Of a DNA stretch of 64,000 bases, positions 54,837 to 63,935 are shown in pieces. The position numbers and the translations under genes are program-made. The notes below the pieces were generated by a model that saw only the letters and a program-made list of their open reading frames with translations, searched no databases and was not told the DNA's origin. How positions within the stretch are numbered: the stretch's first letter is position 1; each line of letters starts with the position of its first letter. Source of the stretch: DATBGZ01 sp963803115 (GTDB taxonomy: Bacteria > Actinomycetota > Actinomycetes > Mycobacteriales > Micromonosporaceae); assembly GCA_963803115.1 (NCBI GenBank), contig CAWDLN010000013.1, forward strand, positions 175,880-239,879, written 5' to 3'.

Positions 54837-55685
54837 TCAGGTGGTGGTGCCGCCCCGCCGGCGGAGGTAGCGCTCGATCTGCTGGGCGATCTCGTCACCC
54901 GACTGTGGGGTGAGGTCCTCGCCGGCGCGCTCCTCGAGCTCCCGTACGTACTCGGCGAGTTCGGCATCCTGCGCGGCCGCATCGCGCAGCCGCTCCTCCC
55001 ACTGCGCGGACTCCTCGGCCAGGTCCGCCATCGGCACCTGCATATCGAGGACTTCCTCTATCCGGTGCAGCAACGCCAGGGTGGCCTTAGGGCAGGGCGG
55101 GTTGTTGGCGTAGTGCGGAACGTGTACCCAGAACGAGACGGCCTCCAGTTCCGCGGTGCTGCAGGCGTCGTGCAGTACCCCCACGATGCCGGTCGGTCCC
55201 TCGTACTTGGTCGGCGTCAGGCCGAACCGCTCGATGTCGCGCCGATCGGCGGCGCTGCCACTGATGGGCAAGGACCGCGCGTAGGGGACGTCGGCCAGCA
55301 GCGCGCCCAACAGCACCACCTTGGTCACCTCGAGGCTGTGGCAGAGCTCGAGCACCTCACCGCAGAACGACCGCCAACGGGTGCTCGGCTCGATGCCCCG
55401 GATCAGCACGACGTCTGCCTCCGCGCTGGGCGGGCTCGCTACCGCGAACCGGGTCGTGGGCCAGACGATGCGCCGGTCGCCGCCTTCACCCAGGGTTACG
55501 GTCGGCCGGTTGACCTGAAAGTCGTAGAAATCCTCCGGGTCGAGCTCGGTGACGTTCTTCGCCGACCACACCTGCTCGAGGTGCTCGATCGCGGCGGTCG
55601 AGGCGTCGGCCGCGTCGTTCCACCCCTCGAAGGCCGCGATCGCCACGGGGCTGCGCAGCACCGGCAGTCCGTCGAACTCGCTCAC
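54837..55685 (-). CDS. PAC2-family protein
   Basis: 282 residues. VAIAAFEGWNDAADASTAAI at the start, DFQVNRPTVTLGEGG, VVLIRGIEPSTRWRSFCGEV, VLLGALLADVPYARSLPIS, and YEGPTGIVGVLHDACSTAEL. Related to proteasome assembly chaperone 2 and an almost constant neighbour of metH in actinobacteria. The GTG start has TACGCT seven bases upstream. The C-terminus is a charged coiled-coil segment. Confidence 0.92.
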   Translation of the reverse strand: MSEFDGLPVLRSPVAIAAFEGWNDAADASTAAIEHLEQVWSAKNVTELDPEDFYDFQVNRPTVTLGEGGDRRIVWPTTRFAVASPPSAEADVVLIRGIEPSTRWRSFCGEVLELCHSLEVTKVVLLGALLADVPYARSLPISGSAADRRDIERFGLTPTKYEGPTGIVGVLHDACSTAELEAVSFWVHVPHYANNPPCPKATLALLHRIEEVLDMQVPMADLAEESAQWEERLRDAAAQDAELAEYVRELEERAGEDLTPQSGDEIAQQIERYLRRRGGTTT

Positions 55686-55692
55686 GTGTGTC

Positions 55693-55698
55693 AGCGTA
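55693..55698 (-). promoter_or_regulatory. Leaderless -10 element of the PAC2 gene
   Basis: TACGCT on the minus strand, seven bases before GTG 55685. Confidence 0.45.
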
Positions 55699-55780
55699 GT
55701 GCGCCGTGGCTCCTAACGCCCGGGACTGAGAGTGCGGCTTGTCGGGCGGGAACGGATGTGGGCGCAGTATCTTGGCCGGC

Positions 55781-55786
55781 TAACCT
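55781..55786 (+). promoter_or_regulatory. Leaderless -10 element of metH
   Basis: TAACCT, seven bases, then GTG 55794. I see no cobalamin-riboswitch-like B12 box in the ~100 bp between metH and the divergent PAC2 gene. Confidence 0.45.
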
Positions 55787-55793
55787 GTACGGC

Positions 55794-58700
55794 GTGGCGA
55801 ACAGATTCCTTGACCGCGTCCGTGACCGGGTGCTTGTCGCCGACGGCGCGATGGGAACGATGTTGCACGCCGCCGAACCGACCGTCGACGACTACCAGGG
55901 CCACGAGGGCTGTTCGGAGATCCTGAACGTCAGCCTTCCGGATGTCGTCCGCGGCATCCATGACGCATATCTGACAGCCGGTGCCGACTGCATCGAGACC
56001 AACACTTTTGGTGCGAACCTCAGTGCGCTTGGCGAGTACGGTCTAGCCGACCGGATCTTCGAGCTGTCCGAGGCCGGAGCGCGACTGGCCCGCGAAGCCG
56101 CCGATGCCCACGCCACACGGGATCATCCCCGGTTCGTGCTCGGTTCGATGGGCCCGGGCACGAAGCTACCGACGCTTGGCCACATCAGCTATCTCGCGTT
56201 GCGTGACGGCTACCAGCTCAACGCGGCAGGCCTGCTCGCCGGCGGCGCGGACGCGCTGATCGTCGAGACATGTCAGGACCTGTTGCAGACCAAGGCGGCG
56301 GTGATCGGTTCGCGCCGGGCGATCGCGGAGTCCGGACGGGACGTCGCGCTCGTGTGTCACGTGACCCTCGAGACCACCGGCACGATGCTGCTTGGCTCCG
56401 AGATCGGTGCCGCGTTGACGGCCTTGGAGCCGCTGGGCATCGATCTGATCGGGCTCAACTGCGCCACCGGCCCGGCCGAGATGTCCGAACACCTTCGGTA
56501 CCTGTCCCAGCACGCCCGGATCCCGTTGTCGGTGATGCCCAACGCCGGTCTGCCTGAGCTGACCCCGACCGGAGCGCGCTTCCCATTGCAGCCGCACGAG
56601 CTGGCCGAGGCGATGCGTCGGTTTGTCGGCGAATACGGCGCGCGACTGGTCGGCGGATGCTGTGGAACGACGCCGGAGCACATCCGGCAGGTGGCGGCCG
56701 CGGTCGCGGAGACCGAGCCGGCGACACCTTCGGCGTGGCGGGAGCCGGGCGTCTCGTCGGTCTACCATCATGTGCCGTTCGCCCAGGACGCCAGCGTTCT
56801 CATGGTGGGCGAGCGGACCAACGCGAACGGGTCCAAGGCGTTCCGTGACGCGATGCTCGACAGCGACTTCCAGCGGTGTGTCGAGATCGCCCGAGACCAG
56901 GCGCGCGACGGTTCACACATGCTCGATGTCTGCGTCGACTACGTGGGCCGCGACGGGGCGGGCGACATGCGCGAGATCGCCGGCCGGTTCGCGACCGCGT
57001 CCACGCTGCCGATCATGCTGGACTCCACGGAGCCCAACGTGATCGAGGCGGGCCTGGAGATGCTCGGTGGCCGTTGCATCGTGAACTCGGTCAACTTCGA
57101 GGACGGCGACGGGCCCACCTCTCGCTACGCCCGGGTGATGCCCATCGTGGCCGAGCACGGCGCGGCCGTCGTGGCGCTCACCATCGACGAGGACGGCCAG
57201 GCCCGTACTGCCGATTGGAAGGTACGGGTGGCCGCGCGCCTCATCGACGACCTCACCGGCCGGTGGGGCCTGACAGTTGCCGACATTCTCGTTGACTGCC
57301 TGACCTTCCCGATCTCGACGGGCCAGGAGGAGACCCGGCGCGATGCCATCGAAACCATCGAGGCGATCCGTGAGATCGCCCGGCGGTATCCGGGGATCAA
57401 CTTCACGCTCGGCATCTCCAACATTTCGTTCGGCCTCAACCCCGCGGCGCGCCAGGTGCTCAACTCCGTGTTCCTCCACGAGTGCCAGCAGGCCGGGCTG
57501 ACCTCCGCCATCGTTCACGCCAGCAAGATTTTGCCGATGTCGAAGATTCCGGACGAGCAGCGCGAGGTCGCGCTCGACATGGTCTATGACCGGCGGCGTG
57601 ACGGCTACGATCCGCTGTCGCGCTTTATCGACCTGTTTGAGGGTGTCGACGCGGCCTCGGCCCGGGCGTCCCGCGCGGAGGAGTTGGCCGCGCTGCCGCT
57701 GGAGGAACGGCTGCAGCGGCGCATCATCGACGGCGAGCGTAACGGCCTCGAGGCCGACCTCGACGCCGCTCTCGTCGACCGGCCGGCGCTGGCGATCATC
57801 AACGACACCCTTCTCGCGGGCATGAAGACGGTCGGCGACCTGTTCGGTTCCGGGCAGATGCAGCTGCCCTTCGTGCTGCAGTCCGCCGAGGTGATGAAGA
57901 CGGCGGTTGCCTATCTCGAGCCGCACATGGAAAAGGCCGACGACGGTGGCAAGGGGCGCATCGTGCTGGCCACGGTCAAGGGCGACGTCCATGACATCGG
58001 CAAGAACCTGGTCGACATCATCCTCACCAATAACGGCTACGAGGTCGTCAACATCGGCATCAAGCAGCCGATCAACGCGATCCTCGACGCGGCCGACGAG
58101 AACAATGCCGACGCGATCGGCATGTCCGGTCTGCTCGTGAAGTCCACCGTCATCATGAAAGAAAACCTGCAGGAGATGGACGCTCGGGGCGTGTCCGCCC
58201 GGTGGCCGGTGCTGCTCGGTGGCGCGGCGCTGACCCGGGCGTACGTCGAGGACGACCTGCGGGACCTCTTCACGGGCCAGGTGCACTACGCCCGGGACGC
58301 GTTCGAAGGATTGTCCCTCATGGACAGTGTCATGGCGTCCAAGCGCGGTGAAGCGCCCATTGTGGACGAGGAGCGCGAGCGAAAGCTCGCCGAGCGGCGC
58401 GAGCGCAGGGCCCGACACCGCTCTGCCGTCGGCGACAGCCTGCCGGGTCTGGACGACGCGTCGGTACGGTCGGATGTGGCCAGCGACGTTCCGGTGCCGA
58501 CGGCGCCGTTCTTCGGAACCCGGGTCATCAAGGGCATTCTGCTGGCCGACTATTCGTCCATGGTGGACGAACGTGCCACGTTCCTCGGTCAGTGGGGGCT
58601 ACGCGGGTCCCGCGGCGGGAAGGGACCCTCGTACGAGGAGTTGGTGGAGACCGAGGGCCGCCCGCGCATGCGGTACTGGCTCGACCGGCTCGTCGCCGAC

Positions 58701-59309
58701 CAGGTGCTCGAGGCGGCGGTGGTGTACGGGTACTTCCCTTGCTACTCCGAGGGGAACACGCTCGTGGTGCTGGACGAGAACGCCTCCGCGGAGCGGGCTC
58801 GGTTCATGTTCCCGCGCCAGCGCACCGAACGCCGGTTGTGTATCGCCGACTTCTTCCAGCCCCGCGCATCCGGGCAGCTCGATGTGATCGCCATGCAGCT
58901 CGTCACCGTGGGTCGGCCAGTCAGCGAGTACGCCGAGAAGCTCCGGGCCGCGCACCAGTACCGCGACTATTTCGAGGTGCACGGCCTGTCGGTGCAGTTG
59001 GCCGAGGCGCTGGCCGAGTACTGGCACCGGCGGATCCGCTCCGAGCTCGTCCTGCCGTCGGGTGACTCATTGGCATCGTTCGATCCACCGGATCTGGCGG
59101 GCATCCTCGCCACGGACTATCGGGGCTGCCGGTACTCGTTCGGCTACGCGGCTTGCCCGGACCTCGAGGATCGGGCGAAGATCGCCGCGATGTTGGAGCC
59201 GGAGCGAATCGGTGTGGTGCTGTCGGAGGAGTTCCAGCTTGATCCGGAACAGTCGACCGACGCAATCGTCGTGCACCACCCGGAAGCCAACTACTTCAAC
59301 GCCAAATGA
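55794..59309 (+). CDS. metH: Cobalamin-dependent methionine synthase
   Basis: 1171 residues, all four modules. Homocysteine domain (1-300) with zinc Cys in GLNCATGP and GGCCGTTPEHI (~285). Methyltetrahydrofolate domain (~330-600: VGERTNANGSKAF, MLDVCVDYVGRDG). B12 cap and binding region (~610-860) with VKGDVHDIGKNLV carrying the cobalt-ligating His (~733). Reactivation domain (~880-1171) with ADFFQPRASGQLDVIAMQLV and FGYAACPDLEDRAKI. Start at GTG 55794 gives MANRFLDRVRDRVLVADGA; any longer reading runs antisense through the PAC2 gene. Methylates homocysteine to methionine in the cytosol. Confidence 0.96.
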   Translation: MANRFLDRVRDRVLVADGAMGTMLHAAEPTVDDYQGHEGCSEILNVSLPDVVRGIHDAYLTAGADCIETNTFGANLSALGEYGLADRIFELSEAGARLAREAADAHATRDHPRFVLGSMGPGTKLPTLGHISYLALRDGYQLNAAGLLAGGADALIVETCQDLLQTKAAVIGSRRAIAESGRDVALVCHVTLETTGTMLLGSEIGAALTALEPLGIDLIGLNCATGPAEMSEHLRYLSQHARIPLSVMPNAGLPELTPTGARFPLQPHELAEAMRRFVGEYGARLVGGCCGTTPEHIRQVAAAVAETEPATPSAWREPGVSSVYHHVPFAQDASVLMVGERTNANGSKAFRDAMLDSDFQRCVEIARDQARDGSHMLDVCVDYVGRDGAGDMREIAGRFATASTLPIMLDSTEPNVIEAGLEMLGGRCIVNSVNFEDGDGPTSRYARVMPIVAEHGAAVVALTIDEDGQARTADWKVRVAARLIDDLTGRWGLTVADILVDCLTFPISTGQEETRRDAIETIEAIREIARRYPGINFTLGISNISFGLNPAARQVLNSVFLHECQQAGLTSAIVHASKILPMSKIPDEQREVALDMVYDRRRDGYDPLSRFIDLFEGVDAASARASRAEELAALPLEERLQRRIIDGERNGLEADLDAALVDRPALAIINDTLLAGMKTVGDLFGSGQMQLPFVLQSAEVMKTAVAYLEPHMEKADDGGKGRIVLATVKGDVHDIGKNLVDIILTNNGYEVVNIGIKQPINAILDAADENNADAIGMSGLLVKSTVIMKENLQEMDARGVSARWPVLLGGAALTRAYVEDDLRDLFTGQVHYARDAFEGLSLMDSVMASKRGEAPIVDEERERKLAERRERRARHRSAVGDSLPGLDDASVRSDVASDVPVPTAPFFGTRVIKGILLADYSSMVDERATFLGQWGLRGSRGGKGPSYEELVETEGRPRMRYWLDRLVADQVLEAAVVYGYFPCYSEGNTLVVLDENASAERARFMFPRQRTERRLCIADFFQPRASGQLDVIAMQLVTVGRPVSEYAEKLRAAHQYRDYFEVHGLSVQLAEALAEYWHRRIRSELVLPSGDSLASFDPPDLAGILATDYRGCRYSFGYAACPDLEDRAKIAAMLEPERIGVVLSEEFQLDPEQSTDAIVVHHPEANYFNAK

Positions 59310-59324
59310 CGCATTGGCGGTGAT

Positions 59325-60602
59325 TCAGGCGCCTGACCTGGGCAAACGCCTGCGGGATCCTCGCTTTGGGCGCGCCTTGGGCACATTGGGTCGGGGATAC
59401 AGCGCCTCGTCGATCGCCCGCCGGCTCCTGTCTTCGTCGTCGGGCCAGAGGTGTGCGTAGACGTTAAGGGTCATAGCGGCGTTCGCGTGTCCCAGGCGCT
59501 CAGCTACCACCTTGGGATTCAGCCCCGCGCGGATGAGAGCGGAGGCGTAGAAGTGCCGGAGGTCGTGCATCGTCGCCTGGGCCACGGAGGCAGCCTGACG
59601 CAGCAGACTGTTGGCCCTCTCCTTGTTCCCCTCGCTCTCAGCCTGATCACACAGCGCGGCGGCGGCACGGTCGCACGCCGGACGCCACACGTTGGCGTTG
59701 AAGGTATCCCGAAACAGCGGCTTACCGCGTGCGTCGGTGAACAGCGCAAGCACCTTGCGGCGTACCGGCCTACTCGGATCGGTCTCGTCCTCGATCTCGA
59801 CCTCACTAGGCGGGAAGGCCTCGAGATGCCGAGACAGTAGGTTCACAACGACGGAGCCGAGTGGAACGGTTCGATAGCTGGCCCGGTTCTTTAGGCGACA
59901 CGCGACAACACCACCACCGACGGTCCGCGGCTGAAGCTGCCTCTCTACCCGGAGAGTCATATGCATGAAGTCGACCACGGGTCCGTCGTCGTCGCGCAGG
60001 TACACACCGAACACCTCGCCCTGCCGCAAGCCAGTACCGGCATCCATCAACACGAGCGCTCGATAACGCTCCGGCATCGCCTCGGCGAGCGCGTCGACCT
60101 GGACGCGGGTGAGCGGGACGACCTTGCCCCGAACGAGGTCTGGCAACTTCACACCGTCACACGGGTTGTGACCGATCAACCGATCCCGGACCGCCGCGCG
60201 GAAGATCGCCGACACGGTGCCCCACAGCGGACGGACGCTGCCCGGCGCCAGCTCCAGGCCCGTCACGAAGGCCTGGAGCTCGCCGTTGCGGATCGTCGCG
60301 AGAGGTCGACTACCCAGCGCTGGGTACACGTGATACTCAAGACGGCTACGCGTGTTCAGCGCCGTGTTCGGCCGGTGCGGCTGCGCCATTCGCCACTTCT
60401 CGGCGTACTCCCGGAAGGTCTGCCGGCCGGCATTGTGGTCGACGTAGGTTCCGCTGTGCAGCTGGTGCTCCACCTCGGCGCGAAACCGATCGGCGTCTGC
60501 CTTCCGCCGGAATCCTCGCTTGCGTTGTTTCCCGGACTCATCTCGCCACCGGACTACGTACGGGGTCCTGTTGCGGCTTGGGTCCTTCTCAACGCTAGCC
60601 AT
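59325..60602 (-). CDS. Tyrosine site-specific integrase of a pSAM2-like element
   Basis: 425 residues. An AP2-like arm domain (RTPYVVRWRDESGKQRKRGF), SAM-like core-binding domain (TFREYAEKWRMAQPHRPNTA) and catalytic domain: Arg in GTGLRQGEVFG (~190), HDLRHFYASALIRAGL (~344), a second His in LGHANAAM, and nucleophile Tyr in LNVYAHLWPDDEDRSR (~379). Intact. Ends 15 bases from the metH stop, convergent. It overlaps the excisionase gene by eight bases, the standard int-xis layout of actinomycete integrative elements. Confidence 0.93.
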   Translation of the reverse strand: MASVEKDPSRNRTPYVVRWRDESGKQRKRGFRRKADADRFRAEVEHQLHSGTYVDHNAGRQTFREYAEKWRMAQPHRPNTALNTRSRLEYHVYPALGSRPLATIRNGELQAFVTGLELAPGSVRPLWGTVSAIFRAAVRDRLIGHNPCDGVKLPDLVRGKVVPLTRVQVDALAEAMPERYRALVLMDAGTGLRQGEVFGVYLRDDDGPVVDFMHMTLRVERQLQPRTVGGGVVACRLKNRASYRTVPLGSVVVNLLSRHLEAFPPSEVEIEDETDPSRPVRRKVLALFTDARGKPLFRDTFNANVWRPACDRAAAALCDQAESEGNKERANSLLRQAASVAQATMHDLRHFYASALIRAGLNPKVVAERLGHANAAMTLNVYAHLWPDDEDRSRRAIDEALYPRPNVPKARPKRGSRRRLPRSGA

Positions 60603-60789
60603 CTGCTCGGGCCTGCTTCTTGAACCAGGCCCGGACGTCGGCCGGGTCGTACCGAAGATGCCGGCCGACCTTGCTCGCTTTCGGACCACATCCCAGGTAA
60701 CGCCATTGGTACAGCGTCGACTTTGGTACGCGCAGGAACGCGGCAACGTCGTCCGCGTTCCACAGTGGATCAATGCTGACGATGGTCAT
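60595..60789 (-). CDS. Excisionase-type helix-turn-helix protein (Xis)
   Basis: 64 residues, AlpA/MerR-like: DPLWNADDVAAFLRVPKSTL, YQWRYLGCGPKASKVGRHLR, YDPADVRAWFKKQ. Typical Xis of pSAM2-like elements, directing excision with the adjacent integrase. The ATG at 60789 is preferred over 60798: GAAAGGAGG lies just upstream. Confidence 0.9.
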   Translation of the reverse strand: MTIVSIDPLWNADDVAAFLRVPKSTLYQWRYLGCGPKASKVGRHLRYDPADVRAWFKKQARADG

Positions 60790-60917
60790 GCGGACCACCT
60801 CCTTTCTGTCTTGTCAGGACATTCGAATGTTGGTTCCTCGGGTCGGCGCCGGAACGGCTCTCTATGGAGTTGTCAAGTTTCGAGTGCGTACAAGGCAGGT
60901 TGGCCGTGCTGTCTTCG

Positions 60918-61373
60918 CTACGCGGCGAGGGTGGCCAGCTCCTCCCGCGCCGTCCGTCGTTGTTCGCGGGCTCGGGCGGCGGCGGTATTGGCGAGCATGG
61001 CGTCGCCGGTGGTGTGCCAGCCGGCGCCGACGAAGTCGAGGAAGTTGACGACCAGGACAGTCGGCTGCTCCATGGCTTCTTGCTGCTCGGGGCCGGCGGT
61101 CAGCTCCTGCCGCCACACGATGCGTTCTTGGCGTAGGAGCCGGAAGGTGACCGAGTAGTGGCGGCTCTTGGTGAGGAAGTGGCCGCCGAAACCGAGCATG
61201 TGCGCCCATCGGCGCAGCCCGCTCCACTCCTTGTCTCGGCCGAGGACCCAGCAGGACTCAACGAGACGTTCGGTGTGGTTGCCGTCCGGATCGGCATACA
61301 CATCAATGGTTTCCGAGGTGAGCCGACGCGACGTGTGACCGGTTGCCTCGGTCGCTTTGGTCGCGTACTTCGT
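60918..61373 (-). pseudogene. RepSA-like replication initiator, C-terminal fragment
   Basis: Reads in one frame from the break at ~61373: KYATKATEATGHTSRRLTSE, TIDVYADPDGNHTERLVESC, GLRRWAHMLGFGGHFLTKSR, HYSVTFRLLRQERIVWRQEL, then an Ala-rich tail. K-Y-A-T-K-x-T-E and R-W-A-H-M-L-G-F-x-G-H-F are hallmarks of the replication initiators of actinomycete integrative and conjugative elements. The N-terminal two-thirds, with the replication catalytic region, is missing because another element starts at about 61374. Confidence 0.8.
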
Positions 61374-61374
61374 G

Positions 61375-61394
61375 TTATCCCGAGGTCGGGATAA
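61375..61394. repeat. Palindrome at the rep/recombinase-cluster junction
   Basis: TTATCCCGA-GG-TCGGGATAA, two perfect 9-base arms, exactly where rep homology ends. Probably the terminal site recognised by the inserted recombinase element. Confidence 0.6.
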
Positions 61395-61416
61395 GACGAA
61401 CTATGCCGAGCACCGG

Positions 61417-61483
61417 ATTATGCCGAGTGTGGTCCTGGATTGGTTGTGGGATAACGATTTTGCTTGGTTGCGCTCGGCATAAT
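61417..61483. repeat. Inverted repeat ATTATGCCGAG / CTCGGCATAAT
   Basis: Perfect 11-base arms at 61417-61427 and 61473-61483, with a related partial copy CTATGCCGAG at 61401-61410. It lies between the element edge and the recombinase stop codon. Candidate recombinase-binding sites. Confidence 0.6.
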
Positions 61484-61918
61484 CAGAGGGCTTCGAGGAA
61501 GGCGAGTAGCGCGTCTGGTGGTCGGTATCTTCCGGGTGTTGTTTCGTGGGGGGTGGTGCGGGCGAGGGCGCGTTCTTTGATGCTGAGGTCGGCGTGTAGG
61601 TAGATCTGGACGGTCTCGGACTGCTCGTGTCCGAGCCAGAGGGCGATGACGGAGGTGTCGACGCCGGCCTGGAGCAAGCGCATTGCGGTTGAGTGACGTA
61701 ATACGTGCGGGGTAACGGTTTTGGTTCGGATTGGGGGGCAGTGTCGTTGTGCAGTGTTGGCGTGTTTGGTGAGGAGTAGCGCGACGGCGTCGCGGCTGAG
61801 GGGGCGGCCGCGGCTTGTTGGGAACAGTGGGTCTTCGGGTCTGCCGTGCCGTTCTTTGAGCCAGGCCTGGAGCACCGTGACGGTCTGCGCGGTGAGCGGT
61901 GTGCAGCGCTGCTTACGG

Positions 61919-61926
61919 CCTTTTCC
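61919..61926. repeat. Target-site duplication, left copy
   Basis: CCTTTTCC; identical to 63386-63393 on the other side of the ISL3-family element. Confidence 0.9.
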
Positions 61927-63385
61927 GGCTCTCCCGGCATGAGTGTGGGTCATCCTGGACGAATCTTGGACTGTTCGTGGGGCAGGTGAAGGGTGATGGG
62001 TCCGCAAGTGAGCATGACCAGGGCGAGGGCTGCCTCGGGGCTGTGGAAGCCTCGAGCTCGGCGAAAGATCAGGCGTACGACGTTGTTGAGGCCTTCGGCG
62101 CGTCCGTTGTTGATGTTTAGCCGGATCGCGGCGAGTAGGCCGTTGCGGAACTTGCGGATTGTCTTGGCGGCCTTGACGAACGCGGGCAGGCGGGAGCGGC
62201 TGGCTCGGGAGATCCACCGGTCGATCAGTTCCTCGATTGCCTCGTGGGTGAGGTCGCCGGCGAAGATGGCGCGGAATGCCTCCTTCAGCGTGTAGGCGCG
62301 CCATACGTCGCCGCCGCGGCGTTTGAGCTTGCGCAGGGTCGACGCCTGGTCCGCGGTAAGGTTTGTAGGCTTCTTCAGCAATGCCCACCGGGCGCCCTTG
62401 AACTTCTTCGCCGCCGCCGGGTCGCCAGAGCTGCGTAGTTCGTTCCAGGCCTTGCGCCGCTCGATGTCGAGGGCCTCACCGACGAGCTTGACGGCATGGA
62501 ACGGATCTACACAGATGGTGGCCTGCGGTGCGTGCCCGTCGGCGCGGACGCTCTTGTTGAAGGCTGCTCCCATGTCCATGCTGACCGCCTCGATCTGGAT
62601 GGAACGGTCCGTGCCGAGTTCGTCGAAGAACGCGTCGAGGGTAGCGGTGTCCTTGCCCGCCTTGCCCCACACCACTTTCCCGCTGGTGTGGTTGGTGACC
62701 AGGGTCAGGTAGTTGTGATGCTTCTTCCAGCTGATCTCGTCCACTCCAATGTGGACCAGGCCGTCGAGGCGGTCGGCGTCGAGTTCGTCGCCGACGACCC
62801 GGTCGCAGATCCGCCCGACGGTGTCCCAGTCGATGCGCAGAAACCGGGTGATCGTTGTCTTGTCTGTCTTCGTGGCCAGGAACGCGGCCACGTCTTCGAA
62901 GTCGCGGGTGAACCCGCTGCGATGGCGGGCGAACGGGACCGCCTCTACAACGACTCCATGCTCAGGACACCGCAACCGGCGCAGACCCGCCCGGACCTCG
63001 ACCCGGAACCGTCCGAAGTCCAGATGCCGCCACGTCGACCACACCCGCCGGGTGTCGTGCCGAAAACGGGTGAGGAACCCGCAATGCGGGCACTGAAGCC
63101 GGCGCCGGCGCAACGTCACCTCGACCACCATCTCACCGGGCCGGTCAGCCGGAAACGACACGCCCGCCGCGCCGACACCCGGCAGGTCGAGCAGACGGTT
63201 GAGTAACGTAGTAGCGCGCACGGTGCGTGGGCCTCCACTCCGAAAGTCCTAGATCAACTCTCGAAGTTAGAGCCCCGCACCGTGCGCAACCTGCAACCAG
63301 CCCGGCGTGTCGCCGACCTCCCACCTCACAACCGATCCCGGCACCGACATCTCAGATCCCCACCCACATCGATGCCGGGAGAGCC
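61927..63385 (-). mobile_element. Complete ISL3-family insertion sequence
   Basis: 1459 bp bounded by perfect 14-base inverted repeats GGCTCTCCCGGCAT (61927-61940) and ATGCCGGGAGAGCC (63372-63385), flanked by an identical 8-bp target duplication CCTTTTCC. Eight-base duplications and GGCTCTT-like ends are ISL3 features. All parts are intact, so insertion is recent and the element is likely still active. Confidence 0.95.
61950..63221 (-). CDS. ISL3-family transposase
   Basis: 423 residues. N-terminal zinc ribbon (RRRLQCPHCGFLTRFRHDTR, LRRLRCPEHGVVVEAVPFAR), helix-turn-helix, then a DDE domain: VHIGVDEISWKKHHNYLTLV (first Asp), EAVSMDMGAAFNKSVRA (second Asp), CVDPFHAVKLVGEALD, and a helical insert before FRNGLLAAIRLNINNGRAEG, which carries the catalytic Glu, and LNNVVRLIFRRARGF. 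Uninterrupted; GTG start at 63221. Confidence 0.95.
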   Translation of the reverse strand: MRATTLLNRLLDLPGVGAAGVSFPADRPGEMVVEVTLRRRRLQCPHCGFLTRFRHDTRRVWSTWRHLDFGRFRVEVRAGLRRLRCPEHGVVVEAVPFARHRSGFTRDFEDVAAFLATKTDKTTITRFLRIDWDTVGRICDRVVGDELDADRLDGLVHIGVDEISWKKHHNYLTLVTNHTSGKVVWGKAGKDTATLDAFFDELGTDRSIQIEAVSMDMGAAFNKSVRADGHAPQATICVDPFHAVKLVGEALDIERRKAWNELRSSGDPAAAKKFKGARWALLKKPTNLTADQASTLRKLKRRGGDVWRAYTLKEAFRAIFAGDLTHEAIEELIDRWISRASRSRLPAFVKAAKTIRKFRNGLLAAIRLNINNGRAEGLNNVVRLIFRRARGFHSPEAALALVMLTCGPITLHLPHEQSKIRPG

Positions 63386-63393
63386 CCTTTTCC
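63386..63393. repeat. Target-site duplication, right copy
   Basis: CCTTTTCC, matching 61919-61926. Confidence 0.9.
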
Positions 63394-63935
63394 TAGGCAT
63401 TGGAGGTAGGCGCCAGAGCCGAGGTGGAGGTCGTGGCAGCGCAGCCCGGTCAGCTCGGACACACGTAGCCCGGTCTGGATCGCGACGAGTAGCAGGGCAT
63501 GGTCGCGACGACCGATCCACTGGTTGGTGTCCGGTGCGGCGAGCAGGGCATCGATCTCATCGTCGGTGAGGTATGAGATGACCTTCCGGTCACAGCGTTT
63601 GGGTGGGATGGCCAGGACTCGGGCGATCAGGGCGGCGTGATCGGGATGGCGCAGCGCGGCGAAACGAAACAGCGAATGGATCGCGGCCAGGCGGGTGTTA
63701 CGGCTGCGAACACTGTTACCGCGCTCGTGTTCGAGGTGGTCCAGGAACTCGCCGACTAACAGCGCGTCGAGATCCTCGAGGTGAAGAAGAGTCGGCGTCC
63801 TGCCGGTGTGCCTGGTCGCAAACATCAACAGCAACCGCAGCGTGTCGCGGTAGGCGGAAATGGTGTGAGGGCTGGCGTTCTTCTGCCGCGTGAGACGGTC
63901 GGTGAAGAAGGCCTGCAGCGTCGGTGCCAGCGCGG

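Noticed and set aside
54798..55793. Upstream extension of metH by 332 codons
   Set aside because: It runs antisense through the PAC2 gene; homology to MetH begins at GTG 55794, next to a leaderless -10 box.
55686..55793. Cobalamin riboswitch before metH
   Set aside because: Only ~100 bp separate the divergent starts and no B12-box-like sequence is visible; a leaderless start leaves no room for a 5' leader.
60602..60773. Longer N-terminus for the integrase
   Set aside because: The added 57 codons overlap the xis gene in another frame and have no integrase similarity; ATG 60602 fits the family start.
61927..62388. Extension of the recombinase C-terminal frame into the ISL3 element
   Set aside because: Codons upstream of 61927 belong to the inserted element; the true upstream exon-like half lies beyond 63393.
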